Source: Candidatus Faecousia excrementigallinarum | Lineage (GTDB): Bacteria > Bacillota > Clostridia > Oscillospirales > Oscillospiraceae | NCBI GenBank assembly: GCA_018713285.1 | Contig: DVFK01000080.1 | Location: forward strand, 1 to 58,835 | DNA length: 58,835 bases | Direction: 5' to 3' | Part shown: one piece after another, positions 19,484-28,569 of the stretch | Position numbering within the stretch: position 1 is the stretch's first letter | How the letters are laid out: each line of letters begins with the position of its first letter | Translations under genes and position numbers: made by a program | The notes under the pieces: model-generated | Database searches by the model: none | What the model saw: the letters and a program-made list of their open reading frames with translations, nothing else | Told to the model about the DNA's origin: nothing

Positions 19484-20090
19484 GGTGCCCCCGGTGGCAA
19501 TGCGCACGGTGGCTTTCAGCAAATCGTTACTGCCCCTCCAGCGCCCGGTATCGGCGGGCAGTGCCCGCAGCCAATTTCGCACGGTGGCTTTCTACTACTC
19601 GTCACTTCCCTGACCCGCCCGGTATCGTTACTGTGGTGGAGGTCGGGGTGTTGATAACCTCTATCAAGTACCACCCCAAAATCAAACCGTCAGCTTACCG
19701 CCCGCTGGCTCCCTCAGTCACCTGCGGTGACAGCTCCCTCCCGGAGGGAGCTATAGGGCTTGTACCTTGTTACATTGGTTTGTGCTTTTGGGGAAGTGCC
19801 TGCTGTGGAATCCCTCAGTCAAAAATCAAAGATTTTTGCCAGCTCCCTTTGGCAAGGGAGCCTTTGCGGGCAGTGCCTGCTGACAATTTTGCACGGTAGC
19901 TTCCTACTACTCGCTACTTCCCTGACCCGCCCGCCGGGGTGCCCCCGGTGACAATACGCACGGTAATCTTCAGCAAATCGTTACTGCCCCTCCGGTGCCC
20001 GGTATCGGCGGGCAGTGCCCGCAGCCAATTTCGCACGGCAGCTTTCTACGAATCGTTCTTTCCCTAACCCGCCCGGTATCGTTCTATGGT
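19484..20090. repeat. Cluster of several module-D intergenic repeats plus A/C modules
   Basis: Repeated GGGCAGTGCCCGCAGCCAATTTCGCACGGTGGCTTTCTACTACTCGTCACTTCCCTGACCCGCCCGGTATCGTT-type units; similar units at 244-320, 2738-2822, 13631-13707, 58200-58260 and 58706-58780. Confidence 0.75.
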
Positions 20091-20118
20091 GCGATACCGG
20101 ATTTTACTATAAAGGATA

Positions 20119-20149
20119 ACTGCCGACCCATTTTCATGGGCCGGCAGTT
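20119..20149 (-). terminator. Hairpin downstream of the beta-helix gene
   Basis: AACTGCCGACCCA-TTTTCA-TGGGCCGGCAGTT imperfect stem; weak U-tract. Confidence 0.5.
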
Positions 20150-20155
20150 TGGGGA

Positions 20156-23100
20156 TTAGTGGGTGTTGTGCTTGCGACGCTGGAGAACCAGCAGGATGGT
20201 CACAGCAGATGCAGACATAAACATCAGCAGCAGAACCGTGGCCAGGGCGAAGGTTTCGCCGGTCTGGTCGGGGCCGTCAGGATCGGTGGGCTCCTTGGTG
20301 TCCTCGGGCTTGGTGGTCTCCGTGGGGTTGGAGGGATCGGAAGGCTCGGAGGGCTCGGAGGGATCCGTGGGCTCAGAAGGATTGGAGGGATCGGTGGGCT
20401 GGGAAGGATCGGTAGGATCGGTGGGTTCGGAAGGATCGGTAGGATCAGTGGGATCAGTGGGGTCCACCGGGTCCGTGGTCTCTTCCGGTACCTGGAAGAT
20501 CTCCACCTCGTAAATGTCCGCAGCGCCGGTGATTTCCAGCCGGATGGTGTCAGCGGTGGTTTCGGAGAAGGAAATCAGGTTGAAGCCCTGGCTCAGCTCC
20601 GTAACCTCGGCCACCTGGTCATCCCCCAGGAACACTTTGACGCTCTCGGGCACCTGGTCCCCAATCCATACCTGCACGCCGGAGATTACTTCCCCGGATG
20701 CCAGCTGGAAGGTGACGGATTCGGTGCCGCCGGGTACCACCCAAGCCTTGCCGTCGTCCAGCTTGCCGTCTACCATGTTGTATACGGTGTCGGCGGTGGC
20801 GGTGAAGGTCTGGTAACGGCCGGGCTCACCCACGTGGCCCAGGCCGAAGCCTGCGGTGGGCAGGGGCTCCCAGCTAAAGTCCACGGTGGCCTTGTCCCCT
20901 CTGTCCTGGTCGGTGTGGACCTTCATCCAGCCGGTGCCCAGGTCTTCAATGTGTCCCGTCAGGTTGTCCGGGTTGGTGTCGTCCACCTTGCCGAAGAACT
21001 CGTCGGCTCCGGCGGAAATGCTGCTGCTGGTGGCCCAGCGGTAGTGGGCACCTGCCACCTGTCCGGGAACCTTATCCGGGTTCACGGTCTCCTGGGTGGC
21101 GCAGACGGCGTAACGCTTGCCGGCTTCCAGGACGAACCGTCCGCCATCGGCGGTATACATCTGGATTTCATAGGGGATACCGAAGCCGCCCTCGGTAATC
21201 TCCTCCTTGGTCAGGGTGCCGTAGGCCAGAGCCTTCCCCACGGGAGTGCTGCCGTCGGCGCTGACCTCGCTCAGGTATACCTTGAAGTCGTGGTAGTCCT
21301 GAGGCCAGCAGGACTGGTCGTTTACGTTGATCATCAGCTCCACAGACTCCAAAGTGGCATTGGCGTCGATGGTGGAAGAGATGACCGTGAGGTTCTTGCC
21401 CTCGAAGGTGGTTTCTGCTGCGTAGTTGCCGGTGTTCAGGGTGGCAAAGCCATACAGGGCTACGGCGCTGTTGCCGCTGTGCTGGAATACCACCCGGACA
21501 GCCTCGGCGTTCACCATGTCAAAGGCGATGGTGTTCTTGCCGCTGGTGATGTTCACCGCCCGGCGGACATTGGCGGCGTCCTTCCAGGTGCCGTCTTCCA
21601 GATACTGGACGGTGTAGTCCTGGGGAAGGGCCACGGCGGAGTTGCCGTTGAGGGAAGCCAGCAGGCTCAGCTCAATCCGGTTTACATAACGGCTTTCGGG
21701 GTACTGCACGCCGTAGTAGCTGGTGGTGCCGGTGGCAGATACCCAGTAGGCGTTGGGATTGATGGTCTCGCCCACAGGTGCGGAGGCGTTGGCTCCTTCT
21801 CCTGCTTCGCTGGAGACGGCGGTGCCGGTGGTGGACAGGTTGGGTCCGTAGACCGGAGCCACCTCGCCGGTGTAGACGGATTTCAGGCCGTCCACCCACA
21901 GGTAGGTGCCGTCGCCGCTGGTTTCGGCAATGATTTCAATGTAGTTGATGTTGGAAAGGTCCGGCTCACCGGTGCGGGTCATGGTCCAGTTGGCATCTCC
22001 GGCGTAGGGGATGTACATGGGAACCCACTCGGTACGCCACTGACCGGCCTTGATGTCCGCAAAGTTCAGGGGGGACAGGAAGGTGTCGTTGGCCTGGTAG
22101 GTGAAGTAGTTGTTCTCGTCGGTGTAGAGCTTCACGGTGGGGGAGTTGGCGGAGAACCAGTTCCGCTCGTCGTGAATCCGGGCGCTGAAGGCAAGGGCTG
22201 CATCCTGGCTGAAATCTGCACCCAAATCCTTGGTGGCGGGGTAGGTCAGGGAGTTGACGCCCTTGTGGGAGGTGACGGAAATGGAGTGGTCGCCGTCAAT
22301 GTTGTAGTAGGTCTTGAAGGTGGCCCATTCCTTTACCTCCGGGATGATGGCCTCCTGGACACCGCCCCGGTCGTCCTGGCCGCCGTTGACGCCGGAACCG
22401 AAAATCCAGTTCTCGGAGCTGTCCTCGGTGCCGATTTCCTCGCCCTCTGCCACCACATTGATGTTCACCCAGGCAATGTCGGACCACTCGCCATCGGTGA
22501 CGGTGAGGCCCACGTCATAGTAGCCGGGCTTTTCAAAGGAGAAGGTGACGGTCTCGGTGGTAAATACGGTGGCCTTGGAGCCAAAGTCGTCGCCCATGCT
22601 CCAGCGATAGGTGAGGTTGCCGCTGGCGGACTGGGAGTCCTTGGCGGAGAAGGTAATCTTCTCGCCCACCTGGAACTGGGTCTTGTCCACGGAAATCACA
22701 GCGGTGGGAGCGGTGGCTTCGTAGGTCTCCCGGTCGGCAATGTAGGTGCCCTCATGTTCGAACACATTGGTCACAGGATACTTGCCGTTGGGGTTGGCGT
22801 ATACGCCGTCAATCACGTTGCCCTCCAGCTTGTTGCCGGACAGGTCCACCCAGTCCACAGAGTCCAGATAGATGGCTGCGCCTTCACCTGCACCCTTGGC
22901 GGTGTTCTCGATGATGTTGTTCTGGATGAGGATGTGGCCTGCCACATACCCATCGGTGCGCTTGCTCACGTCGTAGCGGATGGCGATGCCGGAGCCGTTG
23001 TTGTTGTGGATGTGGTTGCCCACCAGCTCCACGTGCTCGGCGGTGCCGTTGAGGTACACGAGACCTCCGTTACCGGCACCCCGCTCGGCGGCGTTTGCCG

Positions 23101-25942
23101 GCATAATGCCGTTGTAAGCCACCTCGTTGTAGTAGAGGCTGGACTCATCGGTGCCGCCCATCCAGAAGCCGTAGCTGGAGTAGTTGGCCTTGTTGCCGAT
23201 GAAGTAGTTCCGTCCGGCCCAGCTCTCCACGGCGTTGTTGTTGGCAAAGGAGGTGTCGTTGTTTGCAAATACGTTGCCTTCGCAGGACCAGCCGTTGCCT
23301 ACCCGGATGAAAATGCCGTCGCCGCCGTGGGTGAAGTCATTGTCATAGAAGTAGTTGTAGTTGGAGCCTGCCTCCATCAGCTGGCTGGTGGAGTCCCGGG
23401 CGTGGACTTCGTCGTAGGCATCAATCCGGATGCCCCAGCTGAAATTGTTGCTGCGGATGTCGTTGTGGCTGGAATTCCACATCTCCAGACACACATCGGA
23501 GCAGACGGAGAAGTCGTTGTTTACAATGGTGTTGCCGTTGCTGTACTTGAGGTACAGGCCGTTGGCGTTGTTGTTGGCAATGTTGTTCCGGATGGTGGAG
23601 TTGTGAACGGATACCAGGGTCACAGCGCCGCCCAGCTGGTCACCCCAGCCGCCGTTGGGGTCGGTAAAGTTGTTGGACAGGTTGTTGTCCTCAATTACCA
23701 GACCGGAGGAGTTGGTGATATACATGGCATCGTGGAAGCCGCTGATGGTGAAGCCCTTGATGGTTACATTGGAAACACCGTCGGCCTGGATGCCCACGCC
23801 CTGGAACCGGGAAGTGGGGATGGCATAGGTGGTGCGGTCGAAGGGCTTGTTCTTCATGCCGTTTTCTACCCGGACGCCGTCGCCGTAGGACACATCCCAC
23901 CAGTAGTAGACCTTGGACTCTGCCAGGTCGCTGAAGGTCCGGACCCCGTCCTCAAAAAGCTCTATGGTGTCGATTTTCAGACCCAGGTCCCCAGGAACGG
24001 CACCGCCTGCCTCATAGGCAATGCGGATTTTCACGGTCTTGCCGGAATAGGCGGACAGGTCAGCGGTGAGGGTGCTCCACTCGCTGGTGACGTCGGTCTT
24101 GGAGGCCACCTGGGTGAAGTCCGTGCCGTTTTCAGATACGTACACCTTCATGGCGCCGGAGAAGTTGTCGGCCTTTACATCCAGGCTCAGGCGGATGGTG
24201 CCGGCGCTGCCCATATCCCAGGAGCGGGTCAGCATGTAAACCTGCTGGCCGTCTGCGGCGTTGAGCTGGTAGGCGTAAGCGCCGGTGGTCACGTTCTCAA
24301 GGAGGGTTTCCGGGGCGGCGTTCTGGATGACCACGCCGGTGCCGTCTACGGTGATGTTGCTGCCGGCAATGAGGATGCCTTCCTCGGCACCGCCAAAGTC
24401 ATAGACGCCGGGCTTGAACACCGTATCCTGGGTGATGACCATGCCGGGAACGGGGATGACCTTGCCGTCCTCGTCCAGGATGGACAGGCTGACGGTGCCG
24501 GTGGCGCTGCCGCAGGTGGCCTGAATCTGCACCACGCCGGGGCCCACTGCGGTGACGGTGCTGCCTTCCACGGTAGCCTTGGTCTCATCCAGAGAGGTAT
24601 AGGTGACGGTCTGACCCTCCATCACTTCCCCGTACTGGTCGGTGACCACGGCGGAGAGCTCTGTGGTGCCGCCGATTTCCAGCATGGAGGACTCTGCCTT
24701 TACGGTGATGGTGGTGGGTTCCGGCTCGGGAGGCAGAGCCTCGCCGTAGTTGACCTTCATCCGGCCGGTGCCCAGGTCTTCCACCACCCAGTTATTCTCG
24801 GTGATGTTGTTCACATCGGAGCCGTTGGCGGTCTTGCCGAACTGCTCCCCGGTCTCATCGGCAGCAGCCACGCTGCCGGTGGCCCAGCCATAGCAGTCAT
24901 AGCCGCCGTGGAGGGACAGGGGCGTTTCCATGGTCATGGCCACAGCGTACCGCACGCCTTCTTCCAGCTCGCAGGAGATGGGGACGTTGAAGGGCTCGTT
25001 GGAGGTGATGTTCTCCGCCGGGACGGTGGTCTGCACCAGGGGATCCCCGGTGGGCAGGCCTTCGTCGTTGGTGGCAAAGACTGCCACAATCAGGTCGTGA
25101 ATCTCCTCCAGGCCGCTTTCGCCGCTGTGGTCAAACTTGGCTACCCGCAGATCCAGGGAGCGGAGGTCTGCGGTCTGGTTGGAGGTGAAGGACTGCCAGC
25201 GCCATTCGTTGCCGGTGGCACCGAAGCCGAAGCCGTTGGCAGAGGTTTCAAAGGAGTAGTCGATGGTCATGGGGGCTCTCTGGTAGTACACCTTCATCCA
25301 GGCGGTGCCCAGGCCGCTTTCGTCTACCCAGTTGATGGGGTCTACGCCGCTGGTCTTGCCGAAAAATTCAGCCTCGTTCCGGGTGCCGCAGAACCAGTCG
25401 TAGCACTGGCCTTCGCCGGTGGTGTCGCCGCCGTTGCCGGTGACCTTGCTGGATTTGAGCACCACGGCATACTGCTTGCCGGCTTCCAGCTCATAGGTCA
25501 GCTCCAGGCGGGTAATCATGTCGTCGGTGACGGTCTGTCCGGCTACGGCGGTGTTCACCTGGTTGCCGGAGAGGGTGGTGCCTACCGCCAGAGGTTCGCC
25601 GGTGGGCATACCGTCTGCCACGGCGTAAAGTTCTGCGTGGAGGTCAATGAAGGCTTCCGTTACCGCATCCTTCTTCAGGAGCACCACTTCCACAGCCTCC
25701 ATGGTGCCGTCCTTGGTGGCGGTGAAGGTCTGCCAGCGGTACTCGTTGCCGGCCAGGGCGAAGCTGTAGCCCCAGTCCGCCAGCTGGTCAAAGGAATAGT
25801 CGATGACATTGGGGTCGTATCCTGCGGGGGGCGCATTTTGGGGGGAGGCATCGGTGCCCACGGCTGCCACGGAGGTCAGACCGCCGGATGCCAGACACAG
25901 CTCCAGCAGGATTGCCAGAAAGCGTGTAAATGCGTTTTTCAT
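20156..25942 (-). CDS. Very large secreted, probably surface-anchored protein: signal peptide, repeated N/C-terminal modules, Ig-like (Big_2), right-handed parallel beta-helix (NosD/PbH1), PKD, discoidin-like region, Pro/Ser/Thr/Asp-rich linker, C-terminal TM + RRK tail
   Basis: 1,928 aa from ATG 25942 (best-spaced RBS AAAGGA); beta-helix pattern NSTIRNNIANNNANGLYLKYSNGNTIVNNDF; PKD motif TYRWSMGDDFGSKATVF..YDVGLTVTDGEW; C-term PDQTGETFALATVLLLMFMSASAVTILLVLQRRKHNTH. Confidence 0.85.
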   Translation of the reverse strand: MKNAFTRFLAILLELCLASGGLTSVAAVGTDASPQNAPPAGYDPNVIDYSFDQLADWGYSFALAGNEYRWQTFTATKDGTMEAVEVVLLKKDAVTEAFIDLHAELYAVADGMPTGEPLAVGTTLSGNQVNTAVAGQTVTDDMITRLELTYELEAGKQYAVVLKSSKVTGNGGDTTGEGQCYDWFCGTRNEAEFFGKTSGVDPINWVDESGLGTAWMKVYYQRAPMTIDYSFETSANGFGFGATGNEWRWQSFTSNQTADLRSLDLRVAKFDHSGESGLEEIHDLIVAVFATNDEGLPTGDPLVQTTVPAENITSNEPFNVPISCELEEGVRYAVAMTMETPLSLHGGYDCYGWATGSVAAADETGEQFGKTANGSDVNNITENNWVVEDLGTGRMKVNYGEALPPEPEPTTITVKAESSMLEIGGTTELSAVVTDQYGEVMEGQTVTYTSLDETKATVEGSTVTAVGPGVVQIQATCGSATGTVSLSILDEDGKVIPVPGMVITQDTVFKPGVYDFGGAEEGILIAGSNITVDGTGVVIQNAAPETLLENVTTGAYAYQLNAADGQQVYMLTRSWDMGSAGTIRLSLDVKADNFSGAMKVYVSENGTDFTQVASKTDVTSEWSTLTADLSAYSGKTVKIRIAYEAGGAVPGDLGLKIDTIELFEDGVRTFSDLAESKVYYWWDVSYGDGVRVENGMKNKPFDRTTYAIPTSRFQGVGIQADGVSNVTIKGFTISGFHDAMYITNSSGLVIEDNNLSNNFTDPNGGWGDQLGGAVTLVSVHNSTIRNNIANNNANGLYLKYSNGNTIVNNDFSVCSDVCLEMWNSSHNDIRSNNFSWGIRIDAYDEVHARDSTSQLMEAGSNYNYFYDNDFTHGGDGIFIRVGNGWSCEGNVFANNDTSFANNNAVESWAGRNYFIGNKANYSSYGFWMGGTDESSLYYNEVAYNGIMPANAAERGAGNGGLVYLNGTAEHVELVGNHIHNNNGSGIAIRYDVSKRTDGYVAGHILIQNNIIENTAKGAGEGAAIYLDSVDWVDLSGNKLEGNVIDGVYANPNGKYPVTNVFEHEGTYIADRETYEATAPTAVISVDKTQFQVGEKITFSAKDSQSASGNLTYRWSMGDDFGSKATVFTTETVTFSFEKPGYYDVGLTVTDGEWSDIAWVNINVVAEGEEIGTEDSSENWIFGSGVNGGQDDRGGVQEAIIPEVKEWATFKTYYNIDGDHSISVTSHKGVNSLTYPATKDLGADFSQDAALAFSARIHDERNWFSANSPTVKLYTDENNYFTYQANDTFLSPLNFADIKAGQWRTEWVPMYIPYAGDANWTMTRTGEPDLSNINYIEIIAETSGDGTYLWVDGLKSVYTGEVAPVYGPNLSTTGTAVSSEAGEGANASAPVGETINPNAYWVSATGTTSYYGVQYPESRYVNRIELSLLASLNGNSAVALPQDYTVQYLEDGTWKDAANVRRAVNITSGKNTIAFDMVNAEAVRVVFQHSGNSAVALYGFATLNTGNYAAETTFEGKNLTVISSTIDANATLESVELMINVNDQSCWPQDYHDFKVYLSEVSADGSTPVGKALAYGTLTKEEITEGGFGIPYEIQMYTADGGRFVLEAGKRYAVCATQETVNPDKVPGQVAGAHYRWATSSSISAGADEFFGKVDDTNPDNLTGHIEDLGTGWMKVHTDQDRGDKATVDFSWEPLPTAGFGLGHVGEPGRYQTFTATADTVYNMVDGKLDDGKAWVVPGGTESVTFQLASGEVISGVQVWIGDQVPESVKVFLGDDQVAEVTELSQGFNLISFSETTADTIRLEITGAADIYEVEIFQVPEETTDPVDPTDPTDPTDPSEPTDPTDPSQPTDPSNPSEPTDPSEPSEPSDPSNPTETTKPEDTKEPTDPDGPDQTGETFALATVLLLMFMSASAVTILLVLQRRKHNTH

Positions 25943-26010
25943 AGCCATGTCCTTTCTTGTGTTTTGTTTCGTTCCGCAGCCAAACAGATAGAAACAATGG
26001 TTTTTCTTTG

Positions 26011-26028
26011 TGATAAAACGGTTTATCA
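26011..26028. promoter_or_regulatory. LacI-type operator upstream of the beta-helix gene
   Basis: TGATAAAACGGTTTATCA, near-perfect palindrome centred on CG. Confidence 0.8.
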
Positions 26029-26098
26029 TTCGGGAATAAGAAAAGCAAAGCGTAAATACACAGCTAAGACCATGGATGCGCTTTGTTTCTTTAAGGAA

Positions 26099-26127
26099 AG
26101 CATAACATTTTTAGAACTTTTTGTAAA
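26099..26127 (-). promoter_or_regulatory. Possible SigA-type promoter of the beta-helix gene
   Basis: Minus strand TTTACA-N17-TATGCT. Confidence 0.4.
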
Positions 26128-26268
26128 TAACCATTGTGATACGGATTGAATTTTCGTGCAATGCGTCTAAAATTAAGTAGATTAGTTGTGCACAATGGCG
26201 AAAAAGAAAATGGGGAAAAGTAAAAGGCATTATCACGGAAAAGCGACATAATTCAGAAGTTTTTTGAC

Positions 26269-26298
26269 AAAAAATCGCCCGGTAAAGCTACCGGGCGA
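26269..26298 (-). terminator. Rho-independent terminator after the YesL-like gene
   Basis: TCGCCCGGTA-GCTT-TACCGGGCGA followed by TTTTTT on the minus strand. Confidence 0.85.
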
Positions 26299-26374
26299 GG
26301 GGAGGCTCCCAATTATGGGGAGCCGGCAATTCAATTTTGGGGAATTTACGGCAGGCGTTGCTTTCTGCCCGCTT

Positions 26375-27004
26375 TTACCCTTCTTTTTCCAGCATGGGAA
26401 GAATGACCGGCCGCAGCAGAAGGCTGTTCAGGTAGGCACCGCCGGAGAAGGCGAAGAGCACCAGAAACCATCCGAACTGCATGGCAAGACCGGGGAACAG
26501 TCCCACCAGGAGGAAGGGGAACAGGTTGATTACGGCCATCACCAGGGTTCTGGGGAAGTAGCCCACGGCCATGAGAAGGGCGTTTTTCAGGGTGCCCCGG
26601 AAGCTGTTCCGGAACAGGCTCACCAGAATGATGGCGTAGCTGTAGGTAAAGAGGCCCACGGAGCCCAGGAAGCAGAACACCACCGCAAAATAGTTCAGGG
26701 GCTCGGTCTGATAAAAGAAAAACCAGATGTCAAACAGGCTGATGGCCATGAACGCCACAAAGGCCAGCCAGATGAGGGTGGCTTCCTTGAAATCCCGGGC
26801 AAAGGCGTGGAAGTAGGCCTTCACGTACCCGGACTCCTCCTGCCGGTGCCACCGGAAGAACACGCTGTAAAGGGCGGAGGCGGAGGCGCCAATGGTCACA
26901 ATGGGAATACTGGTAATGAGAAACAGCAAATTCAAAAGGACAAGATCCGTCATCCGGGACAGACCCCGCATGAATCCCGAGTCGGCATTAAACAATCTGT
27001 TCAT
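26375..27004 (-). CDS. YesL/DUF624 family membrane protein
   Basis: 209 aa from ATG 27004 (MNRLFNADSGFMRGLSRMTDLVLLNLLFLITSIPIVTIGASASALYSV), a typical YesL N-terminus. Confidence 0.85.
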   Translation of the reverse strand: MNRLFNADSGFMRGLSRMTDLVLLNLLFLITSIPIVTIGASASALYSVFFRWHRQEESGYVKAYFHAFARDFKEATLIWLAFVAFMAISLFDIWFFFYQTEPLNYFAVVFCFLGSVGLFTYSYAIILVSLFRNSFRGTLKNALLMAVGYFPRTLVMAVINLFPFLLVGLFPGLAMQFGWFLVLFAFSGGAYLNSLLLRPVILPMLEKEG

Positions 27005-27082
27005 GGGTATTTCTCCTTGGTGAAACCTTTTCCCCCGGAACAAGGGGAATTTTCTTCATCATACCCCATCCCGGTGATTCTG

Positions 27083-28285
27083 TCAAGGATTCTCCCGGCT
27101 TAAGAATTTTCCGTAGGTCAGCTCCATTCCCAGGCTTCCCAGAGGGGTGGTAATGAGGATGGCCAGCACCGCTGTGGAGAGAATCAGCTGTCCGCAGGGC
27201 AGACCCATCGCCAGGGGCACGGAGCCGATGGCTGCCTGCACCGTGGCCTTGGGGCAGTAGGCGATGATGCAGAACAGCCGCTCCTTAGCCGTAAGCCCGG
27301 TGCCCAGCAGGCACAGCCACACCCCCACGCCCCGGAACACCAGCGCCAGGGCAATCATGGCAATGGCCAGAGGCCCGGCGGTGAGGGTATAGGAAATATC
27401 CACCGCTGCGCCCACCAGGACGAACAGCAGCACCTCCGCTCCCAGCCAGAGCTTCCCGAATTTCTCCGACAGCCGTTTACTCACCGCAGCCACGGACTTG
27501 ATTTTGATGGTACAGGCCATGCTCATCACTGCCAGAAGGCCGGACACCGCCACGGTGCCTTTTGCCCATTCCTCCACCGCCATGAGAAGGAAGGACACCC
27601 CCAGCACCACAATCACCTTCATGCTGTTGCGCACCGGCTGACGGTGTGCCCAGGCCCTTTCAAAAAACCAGGAAAGCCCCAGTCCCACCACTGCGCCCAG
27701 GGCGATGCCCAGGACAATGGAGATGGGGATGTTGAGAAAATCCCCCATATGGACGCTGCCGCCCTGGACCATGGACAAAAAGGTGGTAAAGAGGACAATG
27801 ACGAAAATATCGTCGCAGGAAGCCCCCGCCAGAATCATCTGGGGGATACGCTTCCCGGTGCCGTAGCCCCCTTCCATCAGCTGCACCATTTTGGGCACCA
27901 CCACCGCCGGGGACACCGCCCCCAGCACCGCCCCCATGAGGGCTGCCTCCATCCGGTTCACTCCCAGAAGCCAGGGGGCAAAGAGGGTAAAGGCCAGAAT
28001 CTCACAGCTGGCAGGCACAAAGGACAAAAGCACCGCAGGCCGCCCCACCTGCTTCAAGTCCCGCAGGTTCAGGGAGAGTCCCGCTTTCAGCAAAATGATA
28101 ATGAGGGCCATCTGCCGAAGCTGGGCGGAAATGGACAAAATGGAGGGGTCCAGCAAATCCAGCACATAGGGCCCCAGCACCACGCCGGTAAAGCGCATCC
28201 CCACAATCCGGGGCAGCCGCAGCTTCCGGCAAATCCCGCCCAGGGACAGCCCCACCAGGAAAATATAGCCCAAAGATGTTAACAT
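27083..28285 (-). CDS. Cation:proton antiporter (CPA family)
   Basis: 400 aa from ATG 28285 (RBS CAGGAGG); polytopic, GLSLNLRDLKQVG, GAVLGAVSPAVVVPKM, ASCDDIFVIVLF. Confidence 0.85.
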   Translation of the reverse strand: MLTSLGYIFLVGLSLGGICRKLRLPRIVGMRFTGVVLGPYVLDLLDPSILSISAQLRQMALIIILLKAGLSLNLRDLKQVGRPAVLLSFVPASCEILAFTLFAPWLLGVNRMEAALMGAVLGAVSPAVVVPKMVQLMEGGYGTGKRIPQMILAGASCDDIFVIVLFTTFLSMVQGGSVHMGDFLNIPISIVLGIALGAVVGLGLSWFFERAWAHRQPVRNSMKVIVVLGVSFLLMAVEEWAKGTVAVSGLLAVMSMACTIKIKSVAAVSKRLSEKFGKLWLGAEVLLFVLVGAAVDISYTLTAGPLAIAMIALALVFRGVGVWLCLLGTGLTAKERLFCIIAYCPKATVQAAIGSVPLAMGLPCGQLILSTAVLAILITTPLGSLGMELTYGKFLSRENP

Positions 28286-28321
28286 AAAAAATACCTCCTG
28301 TTTCTCTTTTCTCCCCCGAAA

Positions 28322-28412
28322 AACAAAAAAATGACCTCTGCACAAGTGCAGAAGTCATTAGCGTTTCAGGCGGTTCCGGCATGGCCGAGGGAGAACTTCA
28401 TTCCCAAACATA
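28322..28412 (-). promoter_or_regulatory. Fluoride (crcB-type) riboswitch aptamer with overlapping intrinsic terminator
   Basis: Minus strand GGGAAUGAAGUUCUCCC ... GAACCGC..GCUAAUGACUUCUGC; loop GAAGU can pair with ACUUC (pseudoknot), and ACUUC is also part of the terminator stem AAUGACUUCUGCAC/GUGCAGAGGUCAUU followed by UUUUUUG. Confidence 0.8.
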
Positions 28413-28420
28413 TTGGGGCT

Positions 28421-28449
28421 ATTCTACCAGCTTTCCTCATAAATGTCAA
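28421..28449 (-). promoter_or_regulatory. SigA promoter of the antiporter/riboswitch transcript
   Basis: Minus strand TTGACA-N17-TAGAAT; predicted start is just upstream of the aptamer. Confidence 0.8.
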
Positions 28450-28495
28450 CAGGAAATACCGACACGGTTCTACCCTCCCTTTTCCTCCATAAGCG

Positions 28496-28524
28496 TTGAC
28501 ACAGATGGCAGTTTTTGCTATAAT
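28496..28524 (+). promoter_or_regulatory. SigA consensus promoter of the lic-like operon
   Basis: TTGACA-N17-TATAAT with TGC extension, 46 bp before the first ATG. Confidence 0.85.
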
Positions 28525-28569
28525 TGACAAAATTCTAATGGAAACACCCATACTTTTTGGAGGGATACC

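Noticed and set aside
20290-20475. Short-period repeat resembling a CRISPR or minisatellite
   Set aside because: It encodes the (D/E)P(T/S) stalk of the surface protein; no conserved repeat-spacer periodicity. No CRISPR array was seen in the window.
20159-26149. 1,996-aa plus-strand ORF fully antisense to the beta-helix gene
   Set aside because: Codon boundaries align exactly with the minus-strand gene, so the open frame simply reflects avoidance of TTA/CTA/TCA codons in that GC-rich gene. The translation is Gly/Val/His-rich with no recognisable domain, while the minus strand encodes clear domains and a signal peptide.
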